NCBI GenBank assembly: GCA_018702955.1
Contig: JABJEK010000014.1
Coordinates: forward strand, 1-57,529
Reading direction: 5' to 3'
From: Rhodospirillaceae bacterium
GTDB taxonomy: Bacteria; Pseudomonadota; Alphaproteobacteria; UBA6615
DNA: 57,529 bases
The position numbers were made by a program, and so were the translations under genes. Under the pieces are notes generated by a model, which did no database searches, was not told the DNA's origin, and worked only from the letters and a program-made list of their open reading frames with translations. Each line of letters opens with the position of its first letter. The first letter of the stretch is position 1. Of this stretch, positions 35,205 to 43,641 are shown one piece after another.

Positions 35205-35570
35205 TCACGAGCTGTTCGCCCGCAGTGACCAGATCGCGGCCATGAAGACCGCCTTCGCGAACGGCAATATCAACAGACACAGCCCGATGATGACCGGGAT
35301 CAGGATCGCCGCCGATACCCAGGGTTCGAAATACTGGTGTTTGACCATGTGGATCATCACCGGCGCCATGAGATGGCCGACGATCAGAATGGTCAGCCAG
35401 GGTGCTGCGTCGTCGGAGCGGATCTCCGACCAGGCCTCGTCGCATTCTGCACAATTGTCGACCTGCTTCAGATAGGCGCGGAACAATGGCGCGCTGCCGC
35501 AGTTGGGGCAGCGACCCCTTAAACTGCGCCGCATCGACAACCAGAATTTTCGATTCTCGCCCTGAATCAT
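35205..35570 (-). CDS. DUF983 membrane protein with zinc-ribbon motif
   Basis: A 121-residue protein of the DUF983 family. The N-terminus has a zinc-ribbon-like pair, CPNCG and CAEC, in the typical context RSLRGRCPNCGSAPLFRAYLK. Two membrane helices follow (WLTILIVGHLMAPVMIHMV and WVSAAILIPVIIGLCLLILPF). Function is unknown. It is on the reverse strand, inserted between the two collinear molybdenum hydroxylase genes. The frame extends far upstream over the second of these genes, but only the segment from 35570 carries family sequence. The start choice is uncertain because no strong ribosome site is visible. Confidence 0.85.
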   Translation of the reverse strand: MIQGENRKFWLSMRRSLRGRCPNCGSAPLFRAYLKQVDNCAECDEAWSEIRSDDAAPWLTILIVGHLMAPVMIHMVKHQYFEPWVSAAILIPVIIGLCLLILPFAKAVFMAAIWSLRANSS

Positions 35571-35681
35571 GCTGCTCGCCGCGTTTTTCCGTTTTGTGAT
35601 CGACCATCCCCAACAGCGGGGTGGTCGCCACGTCACCGGGGTTGTACCTTTCGGCCCAACATATTCCAAAGGGTGTACATC

Positions 35682-38072
35682 ATGAGCGTATCCGACGAGA
35701 CCGATGAGGGCAGCGTCCTCGACCGCGCCGACAATTATATCGGCGCCTCCGTGCCGCGCGCGATCGTGCGCCGGCTGGTGGCCGGCGAGGGACGTTACGT
35801 CGACGATCTGACCCTGCCGCGCATGGTGCATGTCGTCTATTTCCGCTCGCCCTACGCCCACGCGAAGATCGTCTCGATCGATGACACGGAAGCCCTGGCC
35901 TCCCCGGGGGTCCTCCGGGTGATCACCGGCAAGGAGGTTGCCGAGGTCTGCACGTCCTGGGTCGGAACGCTTGCACATTTCAAGGGAATGAAGTCCGCAC
36001 CCCAACATGCGCTCGCCGTGGAACGGGCCTGCTGGCAGGGCGAGCCGGTTGCCGCAGTCGTCGCCAACAGCCGCGCCGAGGCCGAAGATGCGGTCCAGGT
36101 GCTCGAGGTCGAGTTCGAGGAACTGCCCGTGCTCGCGGACCCCGAAGTGGCGATGGATGACGATACGCCGGTGATGCATCCGGACCTCGGTGACAATCTG
36201 CTGTTCGAGATGAACCACGATATCGGCGACACGGCCGAGGCTTTCGCGAAGGCCGACAAGATCGTCGAACGCACCCTGGATTTCGGCCGCCACACGGGCG
36301 TATGCCCCGAATCCCGGTCGATCATTGCCGACTACACCGCGTCCGAGCACCGGCTCACTGCCTATCACTCCCATCAGGCGCCGCACATGATGCAGGATCT
36401 GTTCGCGCGCCATCTGGGCATCGAGAACCAGAACGTGCGGATCATCTGCGGCGATGTGGGCGGCGCCTACGGCGTCAAGGGCCACACCTATCCTGACGAG
36501 ATGGCCACGGCGGCGATCTCGATGATCCTCAAACGGCCGGTGAAGTTCATCGCCGACCGGCTCGAATCCTTCCTCACCGATCTACACGCGCGCGATCATC
36601 GCGCGACGGCCCGCGCGGCGTTCGCGGCAGATGGTGAGCTGCTCGGGATCGAGATGGACGATCTGACGGGTGTCGGCGCCTATTCGATGTATCCGCGCAC
36701 CAGCGCGCTGGAGGCCCTGCAGGTCATCAACTATGTGGGCGCGCCCTACATGCATCAGAACTACAAGGCGCGCTCGCGGGTCGTGTTCCAGAACAAGACG
36801 CCGATGAGCCAGTATCGCGCGGTCGGTCATCCGGTGGCTGTTGCCATCACGGAAACACTCATGGATGAGGGCGCTCGCGCGCTGGATATGGACCCGGTGG
36901 ATATTCGCCGGCGTAACCTGATGCCGGATGACGGCTATCCGTGCGAGTTCATCACCGGGCTCAAGATGGAGGGCCTGTCGCACGAGGCCTCCCTCGATAA
37001 ACTTCTGACGATGTTCGACTACAAGGGTTTCCGGGCCGAGCAGGCCGAGCTCCGCGAGAAGGGCATCTATCGCGGCATTGGTTTTGCGACCCTGGTCGAG
37101 ATGACCAACCCCGGGCCCCACACCTATGGCCTCGGCGGCGCGCGAATTTCGTCCCAGGACGGGGCGGCGGCGCGGATGGATGCGTCGGGTGCGGTGATCA
37201 TCCAGACGAGTATCAGCGAGCAGGGACAGGGCAGCGAAGCCGTGATCCAGCAGGTCGCGGCGACCGCGTTCGGCACCACGCCGGACAAGGTGAAGGTGAT
37301 CTCCGGCGACACCGACAACGTGCCGGTCGGCTGGGGCGCGGGCGGTTCCGGCGGCGCGGGCATCGCGGGCGAGGCCGCGCTGCAGGCGGCCAAGGCGCTG
37401 CGTCATAATGTGCTCGATGTGGCGGCGATCCTGCTGCAGACCGAGCGCGAGACCCTCGATATTACCGGCGGGATTGTGGTGGACCGTGTGTCACGCGAGG
37501 AACGCATGCCGTTGGAAGAAGTGGCCCGCGTCGCCTATTTCCGGCCCGACACGCTGCCCCAGAATTTCCAGTCGGAGATGATGGCCACACGGCATTACAT
37601 CCCGAAGAAATATCCCGTGGCGATGACCAACAGCTTCCAGGCGGTGATCGCCGAGGTCGACCCGGAGACCGGGACCGTCAAGCTGCTGAAATACTGGTGC
37701 GTCGAGGATTGCGGCAAGGTGATCAACCCGCTGCTGGTCGACGAACAGGTGCGCGGATCGATCGTCCAGGGCATCGGCGGCGTGCTCTATGAAGAGTGCC
37801 GCTACGACAGCCAGGGCAACTTCCTCAACGCCAACATGGCCGACTATCTGGTGCCCATGGCCGGCGAGATGCCGGACATCGAGATCGGGCATATCGAGAC
37901 CCTGACCATGGAATCCGAGCTCGGCGCCAAGGGCGCGGGCGAGGCGGGTACGGCCGGCGCGCCGGGGGCGATCCTGAACGCGATCAACGATGCGCTCAGC
38001 CCCTTCAACGCCTCGGTCTGGGCCCAGCCGGTCAGCCCTGAACGGGTGCTGAAGGCGCTGGGTAAGTACTAG
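35682..38072 (+). CDS. Xanthine dehydrogenase/CoxL-family molybdopterin-binding subunit, copy 2
   Basis: A 796-residue paralogue of the gene at 32698. The two align without shifts at landmark positions: the same QYRAVGHP loop (377-384) and the same molybdenum-site Glu (E754 in GAGEAGTAGAPG). The N-terminus begins after AAAGGG with ATG at 35682 (a GTG at 35673 is also in frame). Copy-specific differences include GGDVGGAYGVKGHTYP versus GGSFGIKVHVYA in the substrate-channel region, which suggests different substrates. Again no FeS or FAD subunit lies nearby. A glutathione transferase gene follows 24 bases later. Confidence 0.93.
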   Translation: MSVSDETDEGSVLDRADNYIGASVPRAIVRRLVAGEGRYVDDLTLPRMVHVVYFRSPYAHAKIVSIDDTEALASPGVLRVITGKEVAEVCTSWVGTLAHFKGMKSAPQHALAVERACWQGEPVAAVVANSRAEAEDAVQVLEVEFEELPVLADPEVAMDDDTPVMHPDLGDNLLFEMNHDIGDTAEAFAKADKIVERTLDFGRHTGVCPESRSIIADYTASEHRLTAYHSHQAPHMMQDLFARHLGIENQNVRIICGDVGGAYGVKGHTYPDEMATAAISMILKRPVKFIADRLESFLTDLHARDHRATARAAFAADGELLGIEMDDLTGVGAYSMYPRTSALEALQVINYVGAPYMHQNYKARSRVVFQNKTPMSQYRAVGHPVAVAITETLMDEGARALDMDPVDIRRRNLMPDDGYPCEFITGLKMEGLSHEASLDKLLTMFDYKGFRAEQAELREKGIYRGIGFATLVEMTNPGPHTYGLGGARISSQDGAAARMDASGAVIIQTSISEQGQGSEAVIQQVAATAFGTTPDKVKVISGDTDNVPVGWGAGGSGGAGIAGEAALQAAKALRHNVLDVAAILLQTERETLDITGGIVVDRVSREERMPLEEVARVAYFRPDTLPQNFQSEMMATRHYIPKKYPVAMTNSFQAVIAEVDPETGTVKLLKYWCVEDCGKVINPLLVDEQVRGSIVQGIGGVLYEECRYDSQGNFLNANMADYLVPMAGEMPDIEIGHIETLTMESELGAKGAGEAGTAGAPGAILNAINDALSPFNASVWAQPVSPERVLKALGKY

Positions 38073-38096
38073 CAGGACACCATACGGAGAATTCTC

Positions 38097-38789
38097 ATGG
38101 CCGAAGTCGAAATCATCAGTTCGTCGACCTGTCCCTTCGCGCAGCGCACCCGCATGGCGCTGATCGAGAAGGGCATCGACCACGAGCTCACCGCCATCGA
38201 TCTCAACGACAAGCCCGACTGGTTTCTAGAAATCTCGCCTTACGGCAAGGTGCCTGTCTTGCGCCACAACGGTGCGGTGATCTTCGAATCCGCCGTGATC
38301 AACGAGTATCTCGAAGAGGTGTTTCCCGACCGGCCACTGATGCCGTCCGACCCGATCCGTCGTGCGCAGGCGCGCATCTGGATCGATTTTGCGAATGTTC
38401 GTTTTACGCCCCATGTCTACAAGCTGATGCTGGCCCAGGACGCCGATGCGCAGGCGGCGCAGGCGGAACGTCTGACCAATGCGATGCTGATGATGGAGCA
38501 TGAAGGGCTGGGCAAGCTGGGCGACGGCTCATACTGGATGGGTGACGACATTAGCCTGGTCGACCTGACCTTCCTGCCGCACATGCAGCGTGTGGGTGTC
38601 CTGACCCACTATCGCGACTTCCAGATCCCCGATGAGTGCGTTTTGCTCAAAGGCTGGCTGCAACTCATGAGCCAACGCCCATCGGTCACCGAGGGATCGG
38701 CCTCACTCGACGTGCTGATCGGGAACTGGCGCAAATACGCCGAAAACACCTCGACCGGGACCACCGCGGCGGACATGCGGGCTGCCTAG
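38097..38789 (+). CDS. Glutathione S-transferase family protein
   Basis: A 230-residue soluble GST. The thioredoxin-like N-terminal domain has SSTCPFAQRTRMAL with a possible active Cys (C12), then FLEISPYGKVPVL and the glutathione-contact FESAVINEYL. The C-terminal helical domain follows (WMGDDISLVDLTFLPHMQRV). Cys-type GSTs usually do deglutathionylation or reductive dehalogenation rather than conjugation. It lies just downstream of the second molybdenum hydroxylase and about 110 bases before the GrdB-like selenoprotein. In E. coli a GST gene (yibF) also neighbours selA, so the placement beside selenium genes may be meaningful. Confidence 0.92.
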   Translation: MAEVEIISSSTCPFAQRTRMALIEKGIDHELTAIDLNDKPDWFLEISPYGKVPVLRHNGAVIFESAVINEYLEEVFPDRPLMPSDPIRRAQARIWIDFANVRFTPHVYKLMLAQDADAQAAQAERLTNAMLMMEHEGLGKLGDGSYWMGDDISLVDLTFLPHMQRVGVLTHYRDFQIPDECVLLKGWLQLMSQRPSVTEGSASLDVLIGNWRKYAENTSTGTTAADMRAA

Positions 38790-38899
38790 CGGCTGTCTGC
38801 AAGCAATGCGCTGGCGGCAATGGTGCTGTTCGGGCAGCGATATTGTTGCCTACTGGTCTCGCTGATACAGTTTCGAAAATTCCGATCTGAGGAGAATGA

Positions 38900-40132
38900 A
38901 TGGTTCATCTGCGCGAAATGCCTGATCATCTGCGCGAAGCGCTGATCAATCAGGAGTTACCCGAATATGGCGACACGCCCTGGACGACACCAAAACCGCT
39001 GAATGAATGCCGCGTGGCGATGATCTCGACGGCCGGTCTGCACCGCCGCGAAGACCCGCCGTTCACGCCGGGTGCCGGTGATTACCGGATCATCCCGGAC
39101 GATTACGACATGGATCAGCTGGTGATGAGCCATGTGTCGACCAATTTCGACCGCAGCGGCTTCTATCAGGATGTGAACACGTCCTTCCCCTTCGACCGTC
39201 TGAGCGAATTGGCAGACGAAGGCGTAATCGGGTCGGTCGCGAGCCGGCATTATTCCTTCATGGGGGCCACGCCGCCGACGGTGATGGAGCCGATCGCGCG
39301 CGATCTCGCGAAGGTCCTGAAAGCGGACAATGTCGACGCCGTCGTCCTCGTCCCCGTCTGACCCCAATGTACGCGCGCCGTGAGCGGGCTTGCACATTAT
39401 CTCGAAGACGAAGGCATTCCGACGACGCTGTTCGCGCTGATCCGCAAACATGCCGAGGAAATCAAACCGCCGCGCGCGCTCGCGGTGCCGTTCGAACTTG
39501 GCCGCCCGCTGGGCGCGCCCAATGAGCCGGATTTCCAGCGCCGGGTTCTGCGGACCTGTCTGGAACTCCTCGAAGAGGAGGCCGGACCTGTACTCGCGGA
39601 CTTCCCCGACGATGCGCCGGGTGCGGATGTGGATCAGGAAGGCTGGGCCTGCCCGGTTAACTTTGCTGCGCCTGTCGAGGACATGAGCGACGAAGAACTG
39701 CTGACCCAGACGCTCTTGCAGGAAATTGCGTTGCTCAAGCCCTGGTATGAGGAATCGAAGCAGACCCGCGGCGGTCGCACGAATTACGGTATTTCGGGTA
39801 AGGCACCGGAAGAGATTCCGGCGTTCTTCGCGAGTCTCGTGGTGAACCGGGAAGACACGGCGTCACCGTTCAAGGACAAGCCCGCACCGCTGGCCTTCAA
39901 GCAGATGGTCGACGATCTTCGCTACTATTATATGGAAGCGGCGATCGCCCGGCCCGATGATCGGGTCACCGATTTGGATATCGGCAACTGGCTGTTCGGC
40001 GAGACAACGCTAGGCAAGGTGATCGTCGAAATTCGCGACTGGGCCATGGAGAGCGACGACAAGGGCTTCAAGGCATTGGCTGTCACGGCCATGGTCCCGA
40101 CCCATCAGCGTCACCATACGAAGCACGGCTGA
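38900..40132 (+). CDS. GrdB-like selenoprotein (Sec at in-frame TGA, UxxC motif)
   Basis: Two open frames, 38900-39361 and 39380-40132, are in the same phase and are separated only by one TGA (39359-39361). Read through, they give one 410-residue protein with the motif VLVPV-U-PQCTRAV (Sec154, Cys157). This UxxC site fits the glycine/sarcosine/betaine reductase selenoprotein B family. No GrdA or GrdC gene is present, so it is a stand-alone homologue of unknown substrate, as in other Proteobacteria. The start has GAGGAG a few bases upstream. The downstream half has no ribosome site of its own at its GTG. A hairpin follows the TGA, selD lies next door, and a strong terminator ends the gene. Confidence 0.93.
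39359..39389 (+). promoter_or_regulatory. Sec-coding TGA and candidate SECIS hairpin of the GrdB-like gene
   Basis: The TGA at 39359-39361 is the recoding site. A bulged stem can form at 39375-39389 (GC, bulged G, CCG; loop TGAG; CGGGC), about 14 bases after the TGA, within the window used by bacterial SECIS elements. The fold was drawn by eye and its energy was not calculated. Confidence 0.5.
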
Positions 40133-40154
40133 CGCACCGCGCGGTGTAGGTTTT

Positions 40155-40188
40155 CGAAAAGGCCCTCCCCGTCGGGAGGGCCTTTTTC
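40155..40188. terminator. Bidirectional rho-independent terminator
   Basis: AGGCCCTCCC, a CGTC loop and GGGAGGGCCT form a perfect ten-pair stem flanked by an A-run on the left and a T-run on the right. It lies between the convergent GrdB-like selenoprotein and selD genes and should stop transcription from both. Confidence 0.92.
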
Positions 40189-40198
40189 GTTTGTCCGT

Positions 40199-42424
40199 TC
40201 ATTCGCTGGCGCCGGCGTATGTCACCACGCCGACGGCCCCCTGCCGCGGGGTAATACGCCCGATGATTGCCGCGTCCGGCGCGGGGCCGTCGCGCAACGC
40301 CGTGAGGCAGGCCTGGGCCTGACCGGCGGGCAGGCCGAATAACAGACCGCCCGCGGTCTGCGGATCAAACAGCAACGGAAATGAAGGATGTGCTGCCAGC
40401 GGCACGGCGTTGCCGACGGATTCCTCGTTGCTCGGCCGCAACGTGCTCTCATGTCCCTCGGCGACCAGCGTCGCGACGCCCGGCAGGACCGGGAGCGCAC
40501 CCAGATCCAGTTCTGCATCGACGCCTGATGCGTTGAGCATCTCCAGCAGATGACCGGCCAGTCCGAACCCGGTGACGTCGGTGCCTGCTGACGCTTGGTG
40601 GTTTCGGATCACCGGGATACAGGGTGCGATCGAGCGCTGCATGGATTTAAACGCGGATGTCACATGATCGCCGTTGGCCTTGGCGCGCATGTCGGCGGCG
40701 AATAACACGCCCGTGCCGAGCGGCTTGGTCAGGATCAGGGCATCACCGACGGCAAGGCCGGACTTGCGCAGGATCGTATCGCGGTCGGCATAGCCGTTGA
40801 TGGTCAGCCCGAATGCCATCTCGGCACCCTCGCCGGTGTGCCCGCCGGCCAGCACCGCGCCGGCCTCGGCGAGGGTCTCGGTCGCCCCGGCGAGCAGCTG
40901 GTAGAGGTCGTCGGACGTCTTGTCATCTTCGCCATGGGGAAGCATGACGGCGGCGAGCGCGGAATGGGCCTCGGCGCCCATGGCGAAGATGTCCCCCAGG
41001 CAATGGTTCGCGGCGATCCGGCCAAACAAATAGGGGTCGTCGATGAAAGCGCGGAACTGATCGACCGTCTGGATCAAGGCCTTGCCCGGCGGCGGCGTCA
41101 GAACGGCCGCGTCGTCGGGCGAGTCCAGCCCCTGGTCGAGCCCGTCCTTATGTTGTGGCGGCAGGCGATCCAGCGCGCGGTGCAGGACCGTTGCCGGTAC
41201 TTTCGCGCCGCAGCCGCCGCAGCGCATGGCTTCGAGCGTGTCCTCGCCGTCGGTGCCGTCCGCGGCCATGTCCGGCAGCTCTTGGTATTTCTTCATCCAG
41301 CGTCGGTCGATCCAGTCCTTCCAGCGCCAGACCCATTCACCCTCGAAAGCCAATGGCCCCCTGGCGGCGATCGCATAGCGGTTGCCGGTGGTGATCAGTG
41401 CCAGGGTCTGCCCCTGAGGGCGATATGTTTTAAGCGGCTCGCCCCGCGCGGCGCGGCGGAGGTTGTCGGCAAGATAGGGGCCCTGGCGGACGGCATACAC
41501 ACCGGCCTTGGGTAGCCGGTGGCCGTCCATCGAGGCGATGTCGCCGGCGGCAAAGAGCTGGGCATGCGACGGCGAGCGGAGCTGATCGTTGACCCGGATG
41601 AACCCCCGTTCGTCACAAGCCAGATCGCAATCGGTGATCCAGCGTGGTGGTCCGGCGGACGTGACCAGGATCGTCTTGTGGCTGGTCAGGGCCTCGCCAT
41701 TCGAGAGCGCCAAGGTGTCCGGTGTGATGCGTTCGGCCTTCGCGCCCGTGTGCACGTCGATGCCCCGGTCCGAAAGTGCGCGGGTCAGCTTGCGCCGCGC
41801 GGCGGCATTGTAGCCCGGCAGGAGCGTGTCCTCTGACTCGACAATCGCAAACCGAATATCCGCAGGCGCTTTATCCAGGCTGGGTGCGGCGCTGCGCAGT
41901 CGGTGGCTGAGTGCGAGCGTGAGCTCGACACCGCCCGCACCTCCGCCCGCGACGGCGATATGGAACGGGCCGTCATGGCCGCGAATCTCGTTGGTCAGCC
42001 GGTGATAGGCCTCCAGGAACCGGTCGATCGGTTTCACCGGCAACCCGTGTTCTGCGCCGTCAATATTCGCCGTCGAGGGTGTTGAGCCCGTATCGATGGA
42101 CACGAAATCGAAGGCGACTGGCGGCCGGCCGCCGACCTGCACGAAGTTGCGCTCGAGATCGAGGCCCGTCGCGGCAGCGTGGATGACGCGGGCATTCGCA
42201 AACGCCGCCAGGGGCCGCAGGTCGATATGCGCCTCGGCCTCGCTGTAATTGTCGGCGATGTAGCCGGGGACCATGCCGGAGTAAGGCGTCAGCAGGTCCC
42301 GTGTGATCAGGGTCAGCCGCACGCCCGGCTCGGGCTTCATGCCGAACCGCTTGAGGACCGCCACATGGCTGTGGCCGCCACCGACCAGAACGATATCGCA
42401 GGTGATGGGATCTGTCGGGGTCAT
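40199..42424 (-). CDS. selD: Selenide, water dikinase fused to an FAD-dependent oxidoreductase
   Basis: A 741-residue fusion. The first 380 residues form an NADH-dehydrogenase-like flavoprotein (VLVGGGHSHVAVLKRFGM, AVAGGGAGGVEL, QLFAAGDIAS). The C-terminal half is SelD, which makes selenophosphate from selenide and ATP. Its catalytic pair is C405 and K408 in MRCGGCGAKV, with Cys rather than Sec. Other SelD motifs are NHCLGDIFAMGA, LAGGHTGEG, LTKPLGTGVL and TDVTGFGLAGHL. The flavin domain may help reduce or deliver selenium; its role is not established. The start lies just downstream of tRNA-Sec on the same strand. Confidence 0.95.
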   Translation of the reverse strand: MTPTDPITCDIVLVGGGHSHVAVLKRFGMKPEPGVRLTLITRDLLTPYSGMVPGYIADNYSEAEAHIDLRPLAAFANARVIHAAATGLDLERNFVQVGGRPPVAFDFVSIDTGSTPSTANIDGAEHGLPVKPIDRFLEAYHRLTNEIRGHDGPFHIAVAGGGAGGVELTLALSHRLRSAAPSLDKAPADIRFAIVESEDTLLPGYNAAARRKLTRALSDRGIDVHTGAKAERITPDTLALSNGEALTSHKTILVTSAGPPRWITDCDLACDERGFIRVNDQLRSPSHAQLFAAGDIASMDGHRLPKAGVYAVRQGPYLADNLRRAARGEPLKTYRPQGQTLALITTGNRYAIAARGPLAFEGEWVWRWKDWIDRRWMKKYQELPDMAADGTDGEDTLEAMRCGGCGAKVPATVLHRALDRLPPQHKDGLDQGLDSPDDAAVLTPPPGKALIQTVDQFRAFIDDPYLFGRIAANHCLGDIFAMGAEAHSALAAVMLPHGEDDKTSDDLYQLLAGATETLAEAGAVLAGGHTGEGAEMAFGLTINGYADRDTILRKSGLAVGDALILTKPLGTGVLFAADMRAKANGDHVTSAFKSMQRSIAPCIPVIRNHQASAGTDVTGFGLAGHLLEMLNASGVDAELDLGALPVLPGVATLVAEGHESTLRPSNEESVGNAVPLAAHPSFPLLFDPQTAGGLLFGLPAGQAQACLTALRDGPAPDAAIIGRITPRQGAVGVVTYAGASE

Positions 42425-42487
42425 GTTGTGAGCATAAACACCAAGCGCGCGAGACTCATCACCGGATCACGCATGGGTGTCGTGAAT

Positions 42488-42583
42488 TGGCGGAAGAGGG
42501 TGGGAGTCGAACCCACCAGGCACGTCTAACGCCCCTCACCGGTTTTGAAGACCGGGCGCCCCACCGGGGAACGGTCCTCCTCC
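42488..42583 (-). tRNA. selC: tRNA-Sec, anticodon TCA
   Basis: Reverse-strand tRNA of 96 bases with an encoded CCA end. The acceptor is eight base pairs (GGAGGAGG with CCTCTTCC), followed by discriminator G. The T arm is GTGGG-TTCGACT-CCCAC, giving the 13-pair acceptor-plus-T helix special to tRNA-Sec. The anticodon arm is CCGGT-CTTCAAA-ACCGG with TCA at 42548-42546. A long variable arm is present. This decodes UGA as selenocysteine and is delivered by SelB. Confidence 0.95.
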
Positions 42584-42675
42584 ACCTTCATTGTCGGCGA
42601 GTTGGCGTGGCGGGGCAAGCGATCCGGCGCGAGGCCTCGTATGAAGACTCGTGAATGCAGGTCTCAAATTCAGGA

Positions 42676-43581
42676 TCAGGGGTCCAGGTCGACGACATGG
42701 CCGACCTGCATCCGGTTGCCCTTGGACATGTCGATCTGCAGGAAGCCGTTGCGCTCATAGTCAGTGCTGCACTGAGTGTCGACAATTTCGAATGCGTCCT
42801 CGAGGGTACAGAAGAAATAGTCGCCGCTGTAGTTGCCGTCATCGGCCTCGGCGTAGATGTAATAGAAGCGGTTCTTGAACGGGCTGTCCCAGATGTCCGT
42901 GCATTCGCCGTCGTCGATATTCAGCGAGCCCTCGGACCGAAACAGTGTTTCACCCGAACTGTCCGTGCCGCCGGATGCGGTTGCATAGGCGACCGAGACG
43001 CCGGCGCCGCTGTTGTTGCAAACCTCGAGGGCGGATGCGGTGCTCGCGGTGGCGGCACCACCGGTGGCCGCTGCGCTGCGGCCTGAACTTCCGGTCCAGC
43101 CGATATGGTCTTCGAACTCGGAGAGGGACATGGCCCATTGGCGCACGATCTGGCGAAGATTGGCGTCGGTCAGGCCGCCTGTGGCGAGGATAGTGAAGTC
43201 CAGATTGGGGTCGTCCTCATCGTCGAGATAGGCCTGTCCGTGGAGCGTGTTGATGTTCCACTGGTTCATTTCCCCCATGGAGACGCTATCGGACACATAG
43301 GCGGCGCTGAACGTGATCGTGTCACACTGATCGCCGTCACAGTCGAAGAACAGGACATCGAACAGGGTGTCGCCTATGGCGCTTTCGATCTTGGGTTCGC
43401 CGAACGAATCCTAGCGCAGGTCGACGGGGTAACCTTCGCGCGCGAGCGCGGCCACGACATCGTCGGCTGTCACGCCGTTCCCGGCAGCCCAGGCATGAGA
43501 TACGCCCAGCAACAGGACGGACAGGGCAATGCCCGCCAAACACCGTCCAACTCCAAAATACGGGTTTGTGCGATTGTCCAC
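42676..43581 (-). pseudogene. YbjN-DUF1036 fusion gene interrupted by one in-frame TAG
   Basis: Two open frames in one phase are separated by a single TAG (43413-43411). The joined product has a signal-like N-terminus (CLAGIALSVLLLGVSHAWAAG), then a YbjN-type domain (VTADDVVAALAREGYPVDL, stop, DSFGEPKIESAIGDTLFDVLFFDC, ending NQWNINTLHGQAYLD). A DUF1036-like C-terminal domain follows (EVCNNSGAGVSVAYA, DGECTDIW, RFYYIYAEADDGNYSGDYFFC). I place the start at a GTG at 43581 behind a G-rich ribosome site. The rest is undamaged, so this is a recent nonsense mutation, a sequencing error or stop-codon readthrough. No pyrrolysine genes were seen. Confidence 0.72.
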
Positions 43582-43641
43582 GTGCCCCCCACGATGACAT
43601 GCTGTGCCATCATTCAGGCACAGGAAAATTGCCGGGCTCAA

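Noticed and set aside
35571..36485. Long upstream extension of the DUF983 frame, antisense to the second molybdenum hydroxylase
   Set aside because: The residues before 35570 show no family sequence and mirror the well-supported forward gene.
32698..38072. Aerobic CO dehydrogenase large subunits
   Set aside because: The active-site loop is QYRAVGHP instead of AYRCSFR or AYRGAGR, and no small or medium subunit genes are nearby. They are called generic molybdenum hydroxylases.
39380..40132. Separate downstream gene starting at GTG 39380
   Set aside because: It is in phase with the frame ending at the TGA at 39359, has no ribosome site, and begins inside a conserved UxxC motif. It is the C-terminal part of one selenoprotein.
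43411..43413. Pyrrolysine or other programmed TAG recoding in the YbjN gene
   Set aside because: No pyrrolysine synthesis or tRNA genes were seen, and the trait is rare in this group. A nonsense mutation is simpler.
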